A stretch of DNA of 64,000 nt from Nonomuraea sp. NBC_00507 (lineage in GTDB: Bacteria; Actinomycetota; Actinomycetes; Streptosporangiales; Streptosporangiaceae), in NCBI RefSeq assembly GCF_036013525.1, contig NZ_CP107853.1:6262001-6326000 (forward strand). Direction: 5' to 3'. Below the pieces are notes generated by a model. That model saw only the letters and a program-made list of their open reading frames with translations. It had not been told where the DNA came from and made no database searches. A program made the position numbers and the translations under genes. Position 1 is the first letter of the stretch. Every line of letters starts with the position of its first letter. This document shows positions 1 to 8,202 of the stretch, piece by piece.

Positions 1-288
1 GTTCCCGCGGGCGGCGAGCTGGTGCTCACGGCCACCGTGCGCAACCCGTTCCCGGACAAGGTCGTGGCCACCATCGAGCCCGTCGTTCCCCCGGGCTGGC
101 AGCGGGAGCAAGGGTCCCTGACGCTAAGGCTGCCCGGAGGGGGTATGGAGCAGGTGCATCTCCGTCTCGGCGCCGACGTCGTGCCGCGACGCCGCGTTCG
201 CCTGGCAGTCGACGTGACCATCGGCGATCTGCGTCTCGGGCAGCACGCCGAGGCGCTGGTCGACGTGGTCGGGGAAGGGCCTCGATGA
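1..288 (+). CDS. C-terminal end of a protein with a NEW3/NPCBM-associated-like beta domain (5' truncated)
   Basis: The frame is open from base 1 and ends at TGA 286-288, so only about 95 C-terminal residues are visible. The pattern is alternating beta strands with a short stretch reading TATVRNPFPDKV and the phrase PPGW. This resembles the NEW3 (NPCBM-associated) domain found at the ends of secreted or carbohydrate-active actinobacterial proteins. The stop overlaps the ATG of the LacI gene by 4 bp (ATGA), so the two are probably translationally coupled. The sugar-related context of the next three genes fits a carbohydrate role. The catalytic part lies upstream of the window, so the enzyme class cannot be given. 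Confidence 0.6.
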   Translation, partial: VPAGGELVLTATVRNPFPDKVVATIEPVVPPGWQREQGSLTLRLPGGGMEQVHLRLGADVVPRRRVRLAVDVTIGDLRLGQHAEALVDVVGEGPR

Positions 289-1325
289 CCTTAGAGCGGC
301 GTACCCCCGTCAGCCGTTCCCGGCGGCCCACCATCAAGGATGTCGCAGAGGCCGCCGGCGTCTCCCGCTCCACCGTCTCCCGCGCGCTGACCGGCCGCGG
401 GTACGCCGCCAGCGACGTGCGCGAGCGGGTCCTGCGCGCGGCCGCCGAGCTCGGATACGTTCCCGACGTCATGGCCCGCACGCTCAAACAGCAGGTCAGC
501 AGGTCCGTCGGGATCCTGGTGAGCGACCTGCGCAACCCGTTCTACGCGGAGCTGGCGGCCGGGGCCAGCAGGGAGGCCCGCGAGCGCGGCTACACCATGG
601 TGCTGGCGGACACGAGCCTGTCGGCCGAGGCGGAGAGCGAGGCCGCCGAGGCGCTCGTCGCGCTCAGGGTGGCGGGCGTGGTGGTGACCCCCAACTCCTC
701 GGCCGTGTCCACCTACCTCTCCTCCCACGGCATCCCGGTGGTCGAGGTGGACCGGCAGTTCGCGCCCGGCTCGACGGACGGGGTGGTGGTGGGCAACCGC
801 GTCGGCGCCCGTACGGCCACCGCGCACCTGGTCGCGCTGGGGCACCGCAGGATCGCGCTGTTCATCGACGAGACCGACTGGACCACCGGCTACGAGCGTT
901 ACCAGGGTTACCTCGAGGCGCTCGGCGCGGGTGACATCAAGGTGGATCCCGGCCTGGTCGTCTCGTCCGGCTGGGACGTGGCGGACGCGCGGCGCCGGGC
1001 GCTCGACATGTTGCGCGGGCCCGACCGGCCGACCGCCGTGTTCGCCGCCAACAACGTGCTCGCCGAGGGCGTCTGGCGGTCCATCCGCGAGCTGGGGCTG
1101 AGGGTGCCGGACGACATCAGCCTGGTCGCCTTCGACGACGCGCCCTGGATGAGCATGGTCTCGCCCATGGTCACCACCGTCTCGCAGGACACCTTCGGCC
1201 TGGGTGCGACGGCGATACGCAGGCTGGACGAGCGGATCGGGATGCCGGAGGCGGACTCCGTCACGACTGTGCTCACTGTGCAGCTCGTGGCCCGCGAATC
1301 GACTGCATCACCGCCCATAATCTGA
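285..1325 (+). CDS. LacI-family transcriptional regulator
   Basis: The protein is 346 aa, the normal length for LacI/GalR regulators. An N-terminal helix-turn-helix lies at about residues 15-35 (IKDVAEAAGVSRSTVSRAL), followed by the hinge (LGYVPDVMARTLK). A periplasmic-binding-protein-like effector domain runs from about residue 65 to the end. It starts in a 4-bp overlap with the upstream gene and is followed by a promoter and operator-like site ahead of the mannosidase operon. The likely role is a sugar-responsive repressor of the neighbouring isomerase/alpha-mannosidase genes. The family is clear from the sequence. The target and ligand (perhaps mannose or a mannoside) are inferred from neighbours. 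Confidence 0.9.
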   Translation: MTLERRTPVSRSRRPTIKDVAEAAGVSRSTVSRALTGRGYAASDVRERVLRAAAELGYVPDVMARTLKQQVSRSVGILVSDLRNPFYAELAAGASREARERGYTMVLADTSLSAEAESEAAEALVALRVAGVVVTPNSSAVSTYLSSHGIPVVEVDRQFAPGSTDGVVVGNRVGARTATAHLVALGHRRIALFIDETDWTTGYERYQGYLEALGAGDIKVDPGLVVSSGWDVADARRRALDMLRGPDRPTAVFAANNVLAEGVWRSIRELGLRVPDDISLVAFDDAPWMSMVSPMVTTVSQDTFGLGATAIRRLDERIGMPEADSVTTVLTVQLVARESTASPPII

Positions 1326-1345
1326 CATTTCACCCATTGGGTGCG

Positions 1346-1374
1346 TTGACCGACGGGAGAGGTCGCCCTAGGAT
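1346..1374 (+). promoter_or_regulatory. Sigma-70-type promoter of the isomerase/mannosidase operon
   Basis: TTGACC at 1346-1351 and TAGGAT at 1369-1374 are separated by exactly 17 bp. The predicted transcription start is near 1381. This places the operator-like site at +1 to +15 and leaves a leader of about 50 nt before the ATG at 1434. Confidence 0.6.
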
Positions 1375-1379
1375 CCGCT

Positions 1380-1395
1380 GTGGGAACGATGTCAC
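1380..1395 (+). promoter_or_regulatory. Candidate LacI-family operator
   Basis: GTGGGAACGATGTCAC is an imperfect inverted repeat centred on a CG step, with 5 of 8 positions matching across the dyad. LacI-family operators are typically CG-centred. It lies on the predicted transcription start, downstream of a LacI gene, which suits repression. Confidence 0.45.
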
Positions 1396-1433
1396 AAGCC
1401 CTTGACGCGGCAGCCGTTCCCGTTGGAGGCCCC

Positions 1434-2045
1434 ATGGAGCACGTTGGCGCAGACCCGGCCTGGGCGCACGGGGGGCCGCTGCCGGCGGTGCTCGCGGCAC
1501 ACGTGGAAGGACATCTCGCCGCCGCGCGGGGCATGGCGGCGCTGATCCCGGACGTGGAGGCCGCCGCGGACCTGATCATCGCGACGTTCGCGCACGGCGG
1601 CACTCTTTACACGATGGGCAACGGCGGCAGCGCGGCCGACGCCCAGCACCTCACCGGTGAGCTGATCGGCCACTACAAGCGCGAGCGCCGCCCGCTGCCC
1701 ACGGTGACGCTGACGACCGACGCCACGGTCATGACGTGCATCGCCAACGACTACGCCTACGACAACGTGTTCGCCCGCCAGGTGCAGGCGCTGGCCCGTC
1801 CGGGCGACATGGTGGCGGCGTTCACCACCAGCGGCAACTCGCCCAACGTCATCAGCGCGCTCAAGGCCGCACGGAGCAAGGGCGCGGCGACAGTACTGTT
1901 CGGCGGCAGAGACGGAGGTGCCGCCGCCGAGCACGCCGACCACCTCCTCCTCGCCCCCTCCTCAGAGACGCCGCGCATCCAGGAGATCCACACACTGATG
2001 CTGCACATGATCAGCGAGAAGGTCGACGCTTGGGCGGCCGCATGA
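1434..2045 (+). CDS. SIS-domain sugar-phosphate isomerase, GmhA-like
   Basis: The protein is 203 aa from ATG 1434. This start is preferred because GGAGG lies at 1425-1429 and the promoter predicted at 1346-1374 would start the mRNA near 1381, leaving the ATG at 1389 almost without a leader. The SIS phosphosugar-binding features MGNGGSAADAQHL and TTSGNSPNV are intact, as is a C-terminal QEIHTLMLH helix, all typical of phosphoheptose isomerases (about 190-200 aa). Its stop overlaps the mannosidase start (ATGA). Known GmhA proteins convert sedoheptulose 7-phosphate. Here the mannosidase context suggests handling of a hexose or heptose phosphate, so the substrate is uncertain. Confidence 0.8.
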   Translation: MEHVGADPAWAHGGPLPAVLAAHVEGHLAAARGMAALIPDVEAAADLIIATFAHGGTLYTMGNGGSAADAQHLTGELIGHYKRERRPLPTVTLTTDATVMTCIANDYAYDNVFARQVQALARPGDMVAAFTTSGNSPNVISALKAARSKGAATVLFGGRDGGAAAEHADHLLLAPSSETPRIQEIHTLMLHMISEKVDAWAAA

Positions 2046-4594
2046 CCCGGCGCCCGGCACCCATGGCCAACGCCCCCTCCGGCGCCCAGCCGTCCGGCCT
2101 GCCGCGTGCCCCCCGCCCGGCGGCCACCCCCGGCCGCACCCTGCACATGATCGGCAACGCGCACCTCGACCCGGTGTGGCTGTGGCCCTGGCAGGAGGGA
2201 TATCAGGAGGCCCGCGCGACGTTCTGGTCGGCCATCCACCGCATGGACGAATACCCCGACTTCGTCTTCACCTGTGACCAGGTCGTGCTGCTGTCCTGGG
2301 TGGAGGAGTCGGACCCGGAGCTGTTCGCCAGGATCCAGGAGAAGGTGGCGGAAGGCCGCTGGGCGATGGCCGGCGGCTGGTGGGTGGAGCCCGACTGCAA
2401 CATGCCCTCCGGCGAGTCGTTCGTCCGCCAGGGCCTGTACGGGCAGCGCTACCTGAAGGAGAAGTTCGGCATCACCGCGACGGTCGGCATGAACGTCGAC
2501 CCGTTCGGCCACAACGCCATGCTGCCCGCGATCCTGCGCGGCCAGGGCATGGACTCCTACTGCTTCCTGCGCCCCGGACCGCACGAGGCCGACCTGCCCT
2601 GCACGATGTTCTGGTGGGAGAGCCCCGACGGCAGCCGCGTGCTGGCGTACCGGATCCCGTTCGAATACTGCAGCCCGCCCGGCGAGGTCGCCGGCCAGAC
2701 CGAGAAGGCCCTGGGCCAGCTCGACCGCTCGCTCGGCGACCTGATGATCTTCTACGGGGTGGGCAACCACGGCGGCGGCCCCACCAAGGCCAACATCGAG
2801 TCCATCCACCGCTACGACCGGATGGGCACCTTCGGCGAGCTGACGATGTCCTCGCCGCGCCGCTACTTCGACGAGATGGCCAAGCGCCTGGGCGAGCAGG
2901 GCCTGGCCGAGCTGCCGGTGTGGCACGACGATCTGCAGCACCACGCCGCCGGCTGCTACTCCGCGCACTCCGGCGTCAAGGCGTGGCAGCGCCGGGCGCA
3001 GGCCGCGGTCCTGTCGGCCGAGCGGTGGGCGGCCGTTGCCGGCCACGACGTGCGCGCGGACCTGGAGCGGGCCTGGAAGCAGGTGCTGTTCAACCAGTTC
3101 CACGACGTGCTGCCCGGCTCGGCGATCGAGCCCGCCTACGACGACGCCCGCGACCAGCTCGGCGAGGCCGTCGCGATCGCCAAGCGGATCATCACCCGGG
3201 CCCACAACGTGATCGCCCGTGACATCCGCATCCCGCAGGAGGACGGCACCCAGCCGGTGGTCGTCTTCAACCCGCACCCGTGGCCGGTCACGACCCGGGT
3301 CGAGATGCAGTACGGGCTCGCGCCGGCGGGCGTGCGGGTCGTGGACGCGGACGGCGCCGACGTGCCCTGCCAGCGCACGCAGTCGGTCGCCACCACCGAC
3401 GACAAGGGCCGCGGCGCCACGGTCTTCCAGGCCGAGCTGCCACCGCTGGGCTACCGCCTCTACCGCCTGCGCCAGGGCGCCGCGACGGCCCCGAGCGGCC
3501 TGTCGTGCGGCGAGACCCACATCGAGAACGACGTGCTCCGCCTGGAGCTCGACCCCGCGACCGGCTGGCTGTCCAGCCTGCTCGACAAGCGCACCGGCGT
3601 CGACCTGGTGGCCGGCGCGGCGGGCGAGCACACGGTGATCTGCGAGGACCCGACCGACACCTGGGGGCACCGCGTCATCTCCTACGACTGGCCGGGCGAG
3701 GCGATGGCGGTCACGAACATCGTGCTGCGCGAGCAGGGCCCGCTGCGTGCCCGCATCCGGGTGGAGCGGGAGTGGGGCCGCTCGACGATGGTGGAGGAGT
3801 TCATCCTGGGCGCGGGCGGCGACGACGCGGTCGAGGTGCGGGTCACCATCGACTGGCGGGAGCAGGCCCACCTGATGAAGCTGCGTTTCCCGGTCGCGCT
3901 GGAGTCCCCGGCCGCCACCTATGAGATCCCGTTCGGGCACTTGAGCAAGCCACTCGACGGGGCCGAGGAACCGGCGCAGTCGTGGGTGGATCTGTCGGGG
4001 GCCGGCGCCGGCCTCGCCGTCGTGAACAACGCCAAGCACGGCTACGACGTATCGCCCGGCGACCCCGGCCGCAGCCCCAGCATCGGCATCACCGCCGTGC
4101 GCAGCCCCGTCTACGCCTGGCACGACCCACGGCTGCTGGACCCGGAAGGGTACTACTCCTACCAGGACCAGGGGACGCAGCGGTTCACGTACCTGCTGGT
4201 GCCGCACGCCGGCGACTGGCGGGCGGCCGGGCTCGCGCGGCGGGCCGCGCTGCTCGGCTCCCCGGTGCGCGCCATGCTGGAGAGCTTCCACGACGGCGCG
4301 CTCCCCGCCGCCCGCGGCTACCTCGACGACAGCGGCGGCCAGATCATGGTCACCGCGGTGAAGGCGCACGAGGACACCCCACGCGACCTTGTCGTCCGCG
4401 CCGTCGAGACCACCGGGCGGGCCGGCGTGGCCACCTTCGACATCCCGCTCGCCGGGGTCCGGCTCACGGCGGACTTCGGGCCGAGCGAGATCCGTACGTT
4501 CCGGATCCCGCTCGACGATCCGCTCTCCGCGGTCGAGACGAACCTCGTCGAGCTGACCACCCGCAAGGGCGCGTTCACAGTGGAAGCATGGTGA
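2042..4594 (+). CDS. Alpha-mannosidase, glycoside hydrolase family 38
   Basis: The protein is 850 aa. The ATG at 2042 overlaps the upstream stop. The zinc-binding motif HLDPVW lies at about residues 41-46 and the nucleophile motif NVDPFGHN at 151-158 (Asp153), followed by the alpha-mannosidase middle and C-terminal beta domains. No signal peptide is visible: the N-terminus is Pro/Ala-rich, so the enzyme is probably cytoplasmic and acts on imported mannosides. It is the last gene of the LacI-linked operon. Family assignment is firm. Linkage specificity cannot be read from sequence. Confidence 0.93.
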   Translation: MTRRPAPMANAPSGAQPSGLPRAPRPAATPGRTLHMIGNAHLDPVWLWPWQEGYQEARATFWSAIHRMDEYPDFVFTCDQVVLLSWVEESDPELFARIQEKVAEGRWAMAGGWWVEPDCNMPSGESFVRQGLYGQRYLKEKFGITATVGMNVDPFGHNAMLPAILRGQGMDSYCFLRPGPHEADLPCTMFWWESPDGSRVLAYRIPFEYCSPPGEVAGQTEKALGQLDRSLGDLMIFYGVGNHGGGPTKANIESIHRYDRMGTFGELTMSSPRRYFDEMAKRLGEQGLAELPVWHDDLQHHAAGCYSAHSGVKAWQRRAQAAVLSAERWAAVAGHDVRADLERAWKQVLFNQFHDVLPGSAIEPAYDDARDQLGEAVAIAKRIITRAHNVIARDIRIPQEDGTQPVVVFNPHPWPVTTRVEMQYGLAPAGVRVVDADGADVPCQRTQSVATTDDKGRGATVFQAELPPLGYRLYRLRQGAATAPSGLSCGETHIENDVLRLELDPATGWLSSLLDKRTGVDLVAGAAGEHTVICEDPTDTWGHRVISYDWPGEAMAVTNIVLREQGPLRARIRVEREWGRSTMVEEFILGAGGDDAVEVRVTIDWREQAHLMKLRFPVALESPAATYEIPFGHLSKPLDGAEEPAQSWVDLSGAGAGLAVVNNAKHGYDVSPGDPGRSPSIGITAVRSPVYAWHDPRLLDPEGYYSYQDQGTQRFTYLLVPHAGDWRAAGLARRAALLGSPVRAMLESFHDGALPAARGYLDDSGGQIMVTAVKAHEDTPRDLVVRAVETTGRAGVATFDIPLAGVRLTADFGPSEIRTFRIPLDDPLSAVETNLVELTTRKGAFTVEAW

Positions 4595-4606
4595 TCATCG
4601 CCGACC

Positions 4607-4798
4607 GCCGAGGGCGGCGAGCTGGTCGTCGAGGCGCCCGAGCCGGGCATGGCCGCGTGGCGGTGGGGCGAGCGGCTGCCGAAGGGCATGTACCTGAAGC
4701 TGTCGCACGCGTGGAGCGTGGGAGTGCTGCTGGCCTGCGAGCAGGTGCTGGCTCGAGACCGGGTGCCCCTGGGTCAGGTCAGGCGGGCACGTCCTTGA
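4607..4798 (+). pseudogene. Coding-like remnant, 63 codons without a start
   Basis: Between the mannosidase stop and the esterase 3' end is an open frame with strong G/C-ending codon bias. It contains the stretches GGELVVEAPEPGM and YLKLSHAWSVG and ends at TGA 4796-4798. No start codon or ribosome binding site serves this frame. An ATG at 4588 lies in a different frame. It overlaps the esterase 3' end by 20 bp on the opposite strand. It looks like the C-terminal leftover of a gene. The family was not recognised. Confidence 0.4.
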
Positions 4799-6032
4799 TG
4801 AAGACGATCCCGTCGTTCTCGCCGAGGTGGGCCGGGTCGAGCGCGAAATAGCCGTAATTAGCAGATATGTCGGTCCGCGGGACCGGCTTCGTGCCCGCCT
4901 CGGCGAGGGCTGCGGCCAGCCGGCGGGCGTCGATGAGGGAGCGGTTGCCCGGCAGCGTGTACAGCAGCCCCTCCAGGGTCTCGGGGTGGGGAGCGGGAAG
5001 CGCCTGATGCGGGATGGCGCCGAGTGCCGAGGCCAGGAAGGCGTACTGGCCGCCCAGGCGGGCGCTGACGATCGCGCCGGCGCTCCACCACTCCAGTGCC
5101 ATGTCGGCCAGCTGCCAGGTGCTCTTGTCCCGCTGCAGGTGGCGGTTGTGGGCGTAGACGAGTGCCGGGCCGTGCTCGGCGATGGCCTGGAGGTTGCCGG
5201 CCATCATCGCATCCCGCAGGGCCATCAGCCGCCAGACCCTGGCGGGGGACGTGTCGGCCATCCAGAAGTGGTAGCGGAGCAGCCCGGTGGCGGTGCGCCC
5301 GTACGTGCTCGCCCGCCACCACTCCTCCCGCGAGGTCGACGCGATCAGGTGCGGCGCGTACACGTCCAGCAGCGTCACGAGGTCGTCCGCGAGCAGTCGC
5401 AGCTCCCTGACCTCGGCGGAGCGGCCCACGGACTGGGAGGCGTCCATGGCCGCCGCGGGATTGGTCCACCGGTCGTCGCCCCCGATCAGGCGGTCGAGGG
5501 CGTCCGCGGCGCAGGGGAGCAGACCCGCGTCCAGCCCGGCCGCGAGGTAGCCGTGCAGCGCGGTCAGCGCCTGGCGGGGACTGGCGGCCACGGTCATCTC
5601 CAGCGGGGCGTCGAACCCGAAGAAACGCAGCCGCTCCGCGACGGGCCGGCCCTCGTTGTACGCGCGCATCCAGCGCACGAGCTCCCGGTTGGCCGCCGAC
5701 GCGCCGAACCCGTGGCTGAAGCCGCCCTCCATGACGTCGTCGAGCGTGCCCGTGCCCGTGCCCGCCGTGACGTAGTCGTCGACGGCCAGGCCCATGAGGC
5801 AGTCGCTCTCGATGGCGAACGATCGGTAGCCCTCGTGCTCGACGAGATGCCGGAAGATCTCGTTACGCAGCTCGGGCAGCGCCTCCTCGCCGTGCGTGGC
5901 CGCGCCGAGCCCGAGCAGGCGGGGCCGGCAGGGAAGAGTCCGCAGCAGCCTCGTGACGGCGGCGACGCCCTCGCCGTCGAGAGAGGTCGCGGCGTCCTGG
6001 ACGAGCGGGTCTGGTCTCCTCGATGACGACAT
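4779..6032 (-). CDS. Erythromycin esterase family protein
   Basis: The protein is 417 aa, usual for the family (PF05139). The N-terminal motif GLGAATHGEEA holds the family's essential His/Glu (about H47, E49/E50), followed by AIESD (E75). EreA/EreB members hydrolyse the macrolactone ring of erythromycins, but many homologues have unknown substrates. It is divergent from a TioE-like double-MerR regulator, and a perfect 16-bp palindrome lies 4 bp upstream of its ATG. A resistance or detoxification role is plausible by context only. Confidence 0.85.
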   Translation of the reverse strand: MSSSRRPDPLVQDAATSLDGEGVAAVTRLLRTLPCRPRLLGLGAATHGEEALPELRNEIFRHLVEHEGYRSFAIESDCLMGLAVDDYVTAGTGTGTLDDVMEGGFSHGFGASAANRELVRWMRAYNEGRPVAERLRFFGFDAPLEMTVAASPRQALTALHGYLAAGLDAGLLPCAADALDRLIGGDDRWTNPAAAMDASQSVGRSAEVRELRLLADDLVTLLDVYAPHLIASTSREEWWRASTYGRTATGLLRYHFWMADTSPARVWRLMALRDAMMAGNLQAIAEHGPALVYAHNRHLQRDKSTWQLADMALEWWSAGAIVSARLGGQYAFLASALGAIPHQALPAPHPETLEGLLYTLPGNRSLIDARRLAAALAEAGTKPVPRTDISANYGYFALDPAHLGENDGIVFIKDVPA

Positions 6033-6036
6033 GCCC

Positions 6037-6052
6037 TCAACGATATCGTTGA
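6037..6052. promoter_or_regulatory. Perfect 16-bp palindrome between esterase and MerR genes
   Basis: TCAACGATATCGTTGA is fully self-complementary. It sits 4 bp upstream of the esterase start codon and 72 bp upstream of the regulator start, in the only intergenic stretch of this divergent pair. It is a probable binding site for a dimeric regulator, most simply the adjacent MerR-type protein. It could cover the esterase promoter or its translation start. Confidence 0.5.
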
Positions 6053-6124
6053 ACTTTCAGTGTAAACTTTCCGCACAACACGCTCACGCCCACCTGGGCC
6101 AACCTTCAACACGGTGACGCACCC

Positions 6125-6829
6125 ATGGCATCCCGCGAACGGCTGAGGCCGGTGGATCTCGCCCGCGAACACGGCCTGTCCACGCAGGCGATCAGGAACT
6201 ACGAGCAGGCCGGCATCCTCCCTGGCGCCGGTCGCACGCCCCATGGCTATCGCACCTACACCGTGCGGCACGCGCAAGCCCTCCGCGCGTTCCTCGCCCT
6301 GGTGCCCGCCCACGGCCACCAGACCGCGACCTCGATCATGCAGGCGGTGAACCGAGACGCGGTCGAGGACGCCCTGAAGATCATCGACGAGAGCCACGCC
6401 CAGCTCCTCGACGACCGCCGGACCCTTCTGGCCGTCGAGAACGCGCTCCGCGACCTGGCGCCCTCCGCCCCTCCAGGACCGGGCGTCACGTTCATCGGTC
6501 CCCTGGCCAGGAAACTCGGGATCCGGCCCGCGACGCTGCGCAAATGGGAGCAGGCCGGGCTGGTGCGGCCACGGCGCGACCGGCAGACCGGTTACCGGGT
6601 CTACACCGCGGCCGACGTACGGGATGCCCAGCTCGCGCACCAGCTCAGACGGGGCGGATACCTGCTGGAGCAGATCGCGCCGCTGATCGAGCAGGTGCGC
6701 GCGGCCGGCGGGCTGGCGCCCCTGGAGGCCGCCCTGCGGGACTGGCACGGCCGGCTGTCCACCCGCGGGCGCGCGATGCTGAGCGGCGCCGCCGAACTCG
6801 ACGCCTACCTCCGCCACACCGCCGCCTGA
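6125..6829 (+). CDS. TioE-like transcriptional regulator with two MerR helix-turn-helix domains
   Basis: The protein is 234 aa with a duplicated DNA-binding module. The first MerR-type domain spans about residues 8-75 (LAREHGLSTQAIRNYEQAG) and the second about 124-190 (LARKLGIRPATLRKWEQAG). A short helical linker joins them and no long effector-binding tail follows. This architecture matches proteins named TioE after the thiocoraline cluster. It is divergent from the esterase gene, which it likely controls. The tandem arrangement suggests that one chain could contact both half-sites. Family recognition is good. Target and signal are inferred. Confidence 0.85.
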   Translation: MASRERLRPVDLAREHGLSTQAIRNYEQAGILPGAGRTPHGYRTYTVRHAQALRAFLALVPAHGHQTATSIMQAVNRDAVEDALKIIDESHAQLLDDRRTLLAVENALRDLAPSAPPGPGVTFIGPLARKLGIRPATLRKWEQAGLVRPRRDRQTGYRVYTAADVRDAQLAHQLRRGGYLLEQIAPLIEQVRAAGGLAPLEAALRDWHGRLSTRGRAMLSGAAELDAYLRHTAA

Positions 6830-6840
6830 CAAGGCTGCGC

Positions 6841-7428
6841 TCAGCTGCCGACCGGCTCCGCGCGCAGCCTCGCCGAGTGCTTCACCAGGGCGATCAGGAC
6901 CTCCCTGCTCGACTCCCGTTTCCTGGCGTCGCACATGATGATGGGGATCGACGGGTCGAGCTGGAGCGCGAGACGCACCTCGTCCAGCTCGAACGTCGGC
7001 GCCCCCTCGAAACAGTTGACCGCGACCACGAACGGCGTGTTCCGCCGCTCGAAGTAGTCCACCGACGGGAAGCAGTCCGCCAGCCGCCGCGTGTCCGCCA
7101 GGATCACGGCGCCCAGCGCACCCTCCGCCAGCTCGTCCCACACGAACCAGAACCGCTCCTGCCCGGGCGTGCCGAACAAATAGAGCACGTAGTCGTTGTT
7201 CAGCGTGATCCGGCCGAAGTCCATCGCCACCGTGGTGGTGCGCTTGGCCTCCACGGAGGAGAGGTCGTCCACACCGATCCCGCGGTCGGTGAGCACCTCC
7301 TCCGTCCGCAGCGGCCGGGTCTCGGAGACCGCGCCGACCATCGTCGTCTTTCCCGCGCCGAACCCGCCGGCGACCAAGATCTTGATCGCCGTCGGCAGGC
7401 GCGGGCGGTCAGAGCGAGCGAAGACCAT
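6841..7428 (-). CDS. cvnD: Conservon GTPase (CvnD-type ATP/GTP-binding protein)
   Basis: The protein is 195 aa with a P-loop GGFGAGKT at residues 21-28, a Ras-like switch/G3 region LFGTPGQERF, and AVNCFEG at the position of the N/TKxD motif. This is the last gene of a four-gene conservon and overlaps cvnC by 20 bp. Conservon GTPases are proposed to act with the roadblock and DUF742 partners below a membrane histidine-kinase-like protein, a eukaryote-like G-protein module. It ends 11 bp from the convergent MerR gene. Confidence 0.92.
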   Translation of the reverse strand: MVFARSDRPRLPTAIKILVAGGFGAGKTTMVGAVSETRPLRTEEVLTDRGIGVDDLSSVEAKRTTTVAMDFGRITLNNDYVLYLFGTPGQERFWFVWDELAEGALGAVILADTRRLADCFPSVDYFERRNTPFVVAVNCFEGAPTFELDEVRLALQLDPSIPIIMCDARKRESSREVLIALVKHSARLRAEPVGS

Positions 7429-7786
7429 CGAGCACCGCCCTGTACATCTTCATGTCACGCATGTCCACCTCGGATTGTGGTTCCTGGGCAGAGACGAGTT
7501 CGCGGTCGAACAGGTCGCCGAGCAGCACGCGGATCGTGCCGGCGGGCAGGTCGAGATGCGCGGCGATCTCGGCGACGGACTTGGGTTCGCGGCAGATCTG
7601 GAGGATCCGCAGGTGCTCGGGGTCCAGCCCGGCGTCCGGGCCCGGCGGGCCGCCCACCGCCAGGGCCATGGAGATCAGGTCGAACTTGCCGTGCGCCGGC
7701 TGGGTCCGGCCCCGCGTCACCACGTAGGGCCGGACGATCTCCGGGTCGACCCAGTGCTCATCCCTCGGACCGTCGGCGCCTGTCAC
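7409..7786 (-). CDS. cvnC: Conservon DUF742 protein (CvnC)
   Basis: The protein is 125 aa from the GTG at 7786, which overlaps the cvnB stop (GTGA). That coupling fixes the start, although the frame stays open further upstream. The sequence has the DUF742 pattern: an N-terminal RPYVVTRGRT and a winged-helix-like ICREPKSVAEIAAHLDLP ending in VLLGDL. It lies third in the cvnA-B-C-D order, consistent with a small DNA-binding-like or adaptor partner of the GTPase. Its molecular function is unsettled in the family. Confidence 0.88.
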   Translation of the reverse strand: MTGADGPRDEHWVDPEIVRPYVVTRGRTQPAHGKFDLISMALAVGGPPGPDAGLDPEHLRILQICREPKSVAEIAAHLDLPAGTIRVLLGDLFDRELVSAQEPQSEVDMRDMKMYRAVLDGLRSL

Positions 7787-8202
7787 CGCTCGCTCCTGGC
7801 GATGGCCTCGGCGTTGCGAGCGCCCGAGGTGAGGTATTGGCCCACCCGCGCGACCATCATGGCCATCTCGTACGCGATCAGCCCGATGTCGGCGTTCTGC
7901 GCGCACAACACGGCCAGGCAGGCACGCTCGCCCGCCGTGGTCACGATGAGGAACTGGCTCTTCCACTCCACGACCGTCTGCCGTACCGCGCCGCCGGAGA
8001 TGTGCTCCGAGATGCCCTTGGCCAGGCTCTGCAGCCCGGAGGCCACGGCGGACAGATGCTCGCCGTCGGTGCGCTGCAACCCGGCCGAGGAGGCCATCAG
8101 CAGGCCGTCGGAGGACAGCACGATGGCGTGGTCGGCCTCCTTGACGCGGCTGACGAGGTCGTCGAGCAACCAATTGAGATCGGTGCCCGCGGTGGGGGTC
8201 AT
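7783..8202 (-). CDS. cvnB: Conservon roadblock/LC7-domain protein (CvnB)
   Basis: The protein is 139 aa and starts with LNWLLDDLVSRV, the N-terminal helix of the roadblock/LC7 fold. VLSSDGLLMASS and a central sheet follow. Both ends overlap neighbours by 4 bp (cvnA stop upstream, cvnC start downstream), which shows tight translational coupling. Roadblock proteins are regulators of small GTPases (MglB/CvnB type), so it probably modulates CvnD nucleotide state. Family assignment is firm. Confidence 0.93.
   Translation of the reverse strand: MTPTAGTDLNWLLDDLVSRVKEADHAIVLSSDGLLMASSAGLQRTDGEHLSAVASGLQSLAKGISEHISGGAVRQTVVEWKSQFLIVTTAGERACLAVLCAQNADIGLIAYEMAMMVARVGQYLTSGARNAEAIARSER

Noticed and set aside
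1757..4369. Long minus-strand open frame (870 codons) across the mannosidase
   Set aside because: It is the antisense shadow of a clear GH38 gene. Its text is His/Arg/Val-rich low complexity with no domain or ribosome site.
6033..6124. MerR-type promoter with 19-bp spacer for the esterase
   Set aside because: No TTGACA/TATAAT-like pair with 19-20 bp spacing covers the palindrome. Only the dyad itself is well supported.
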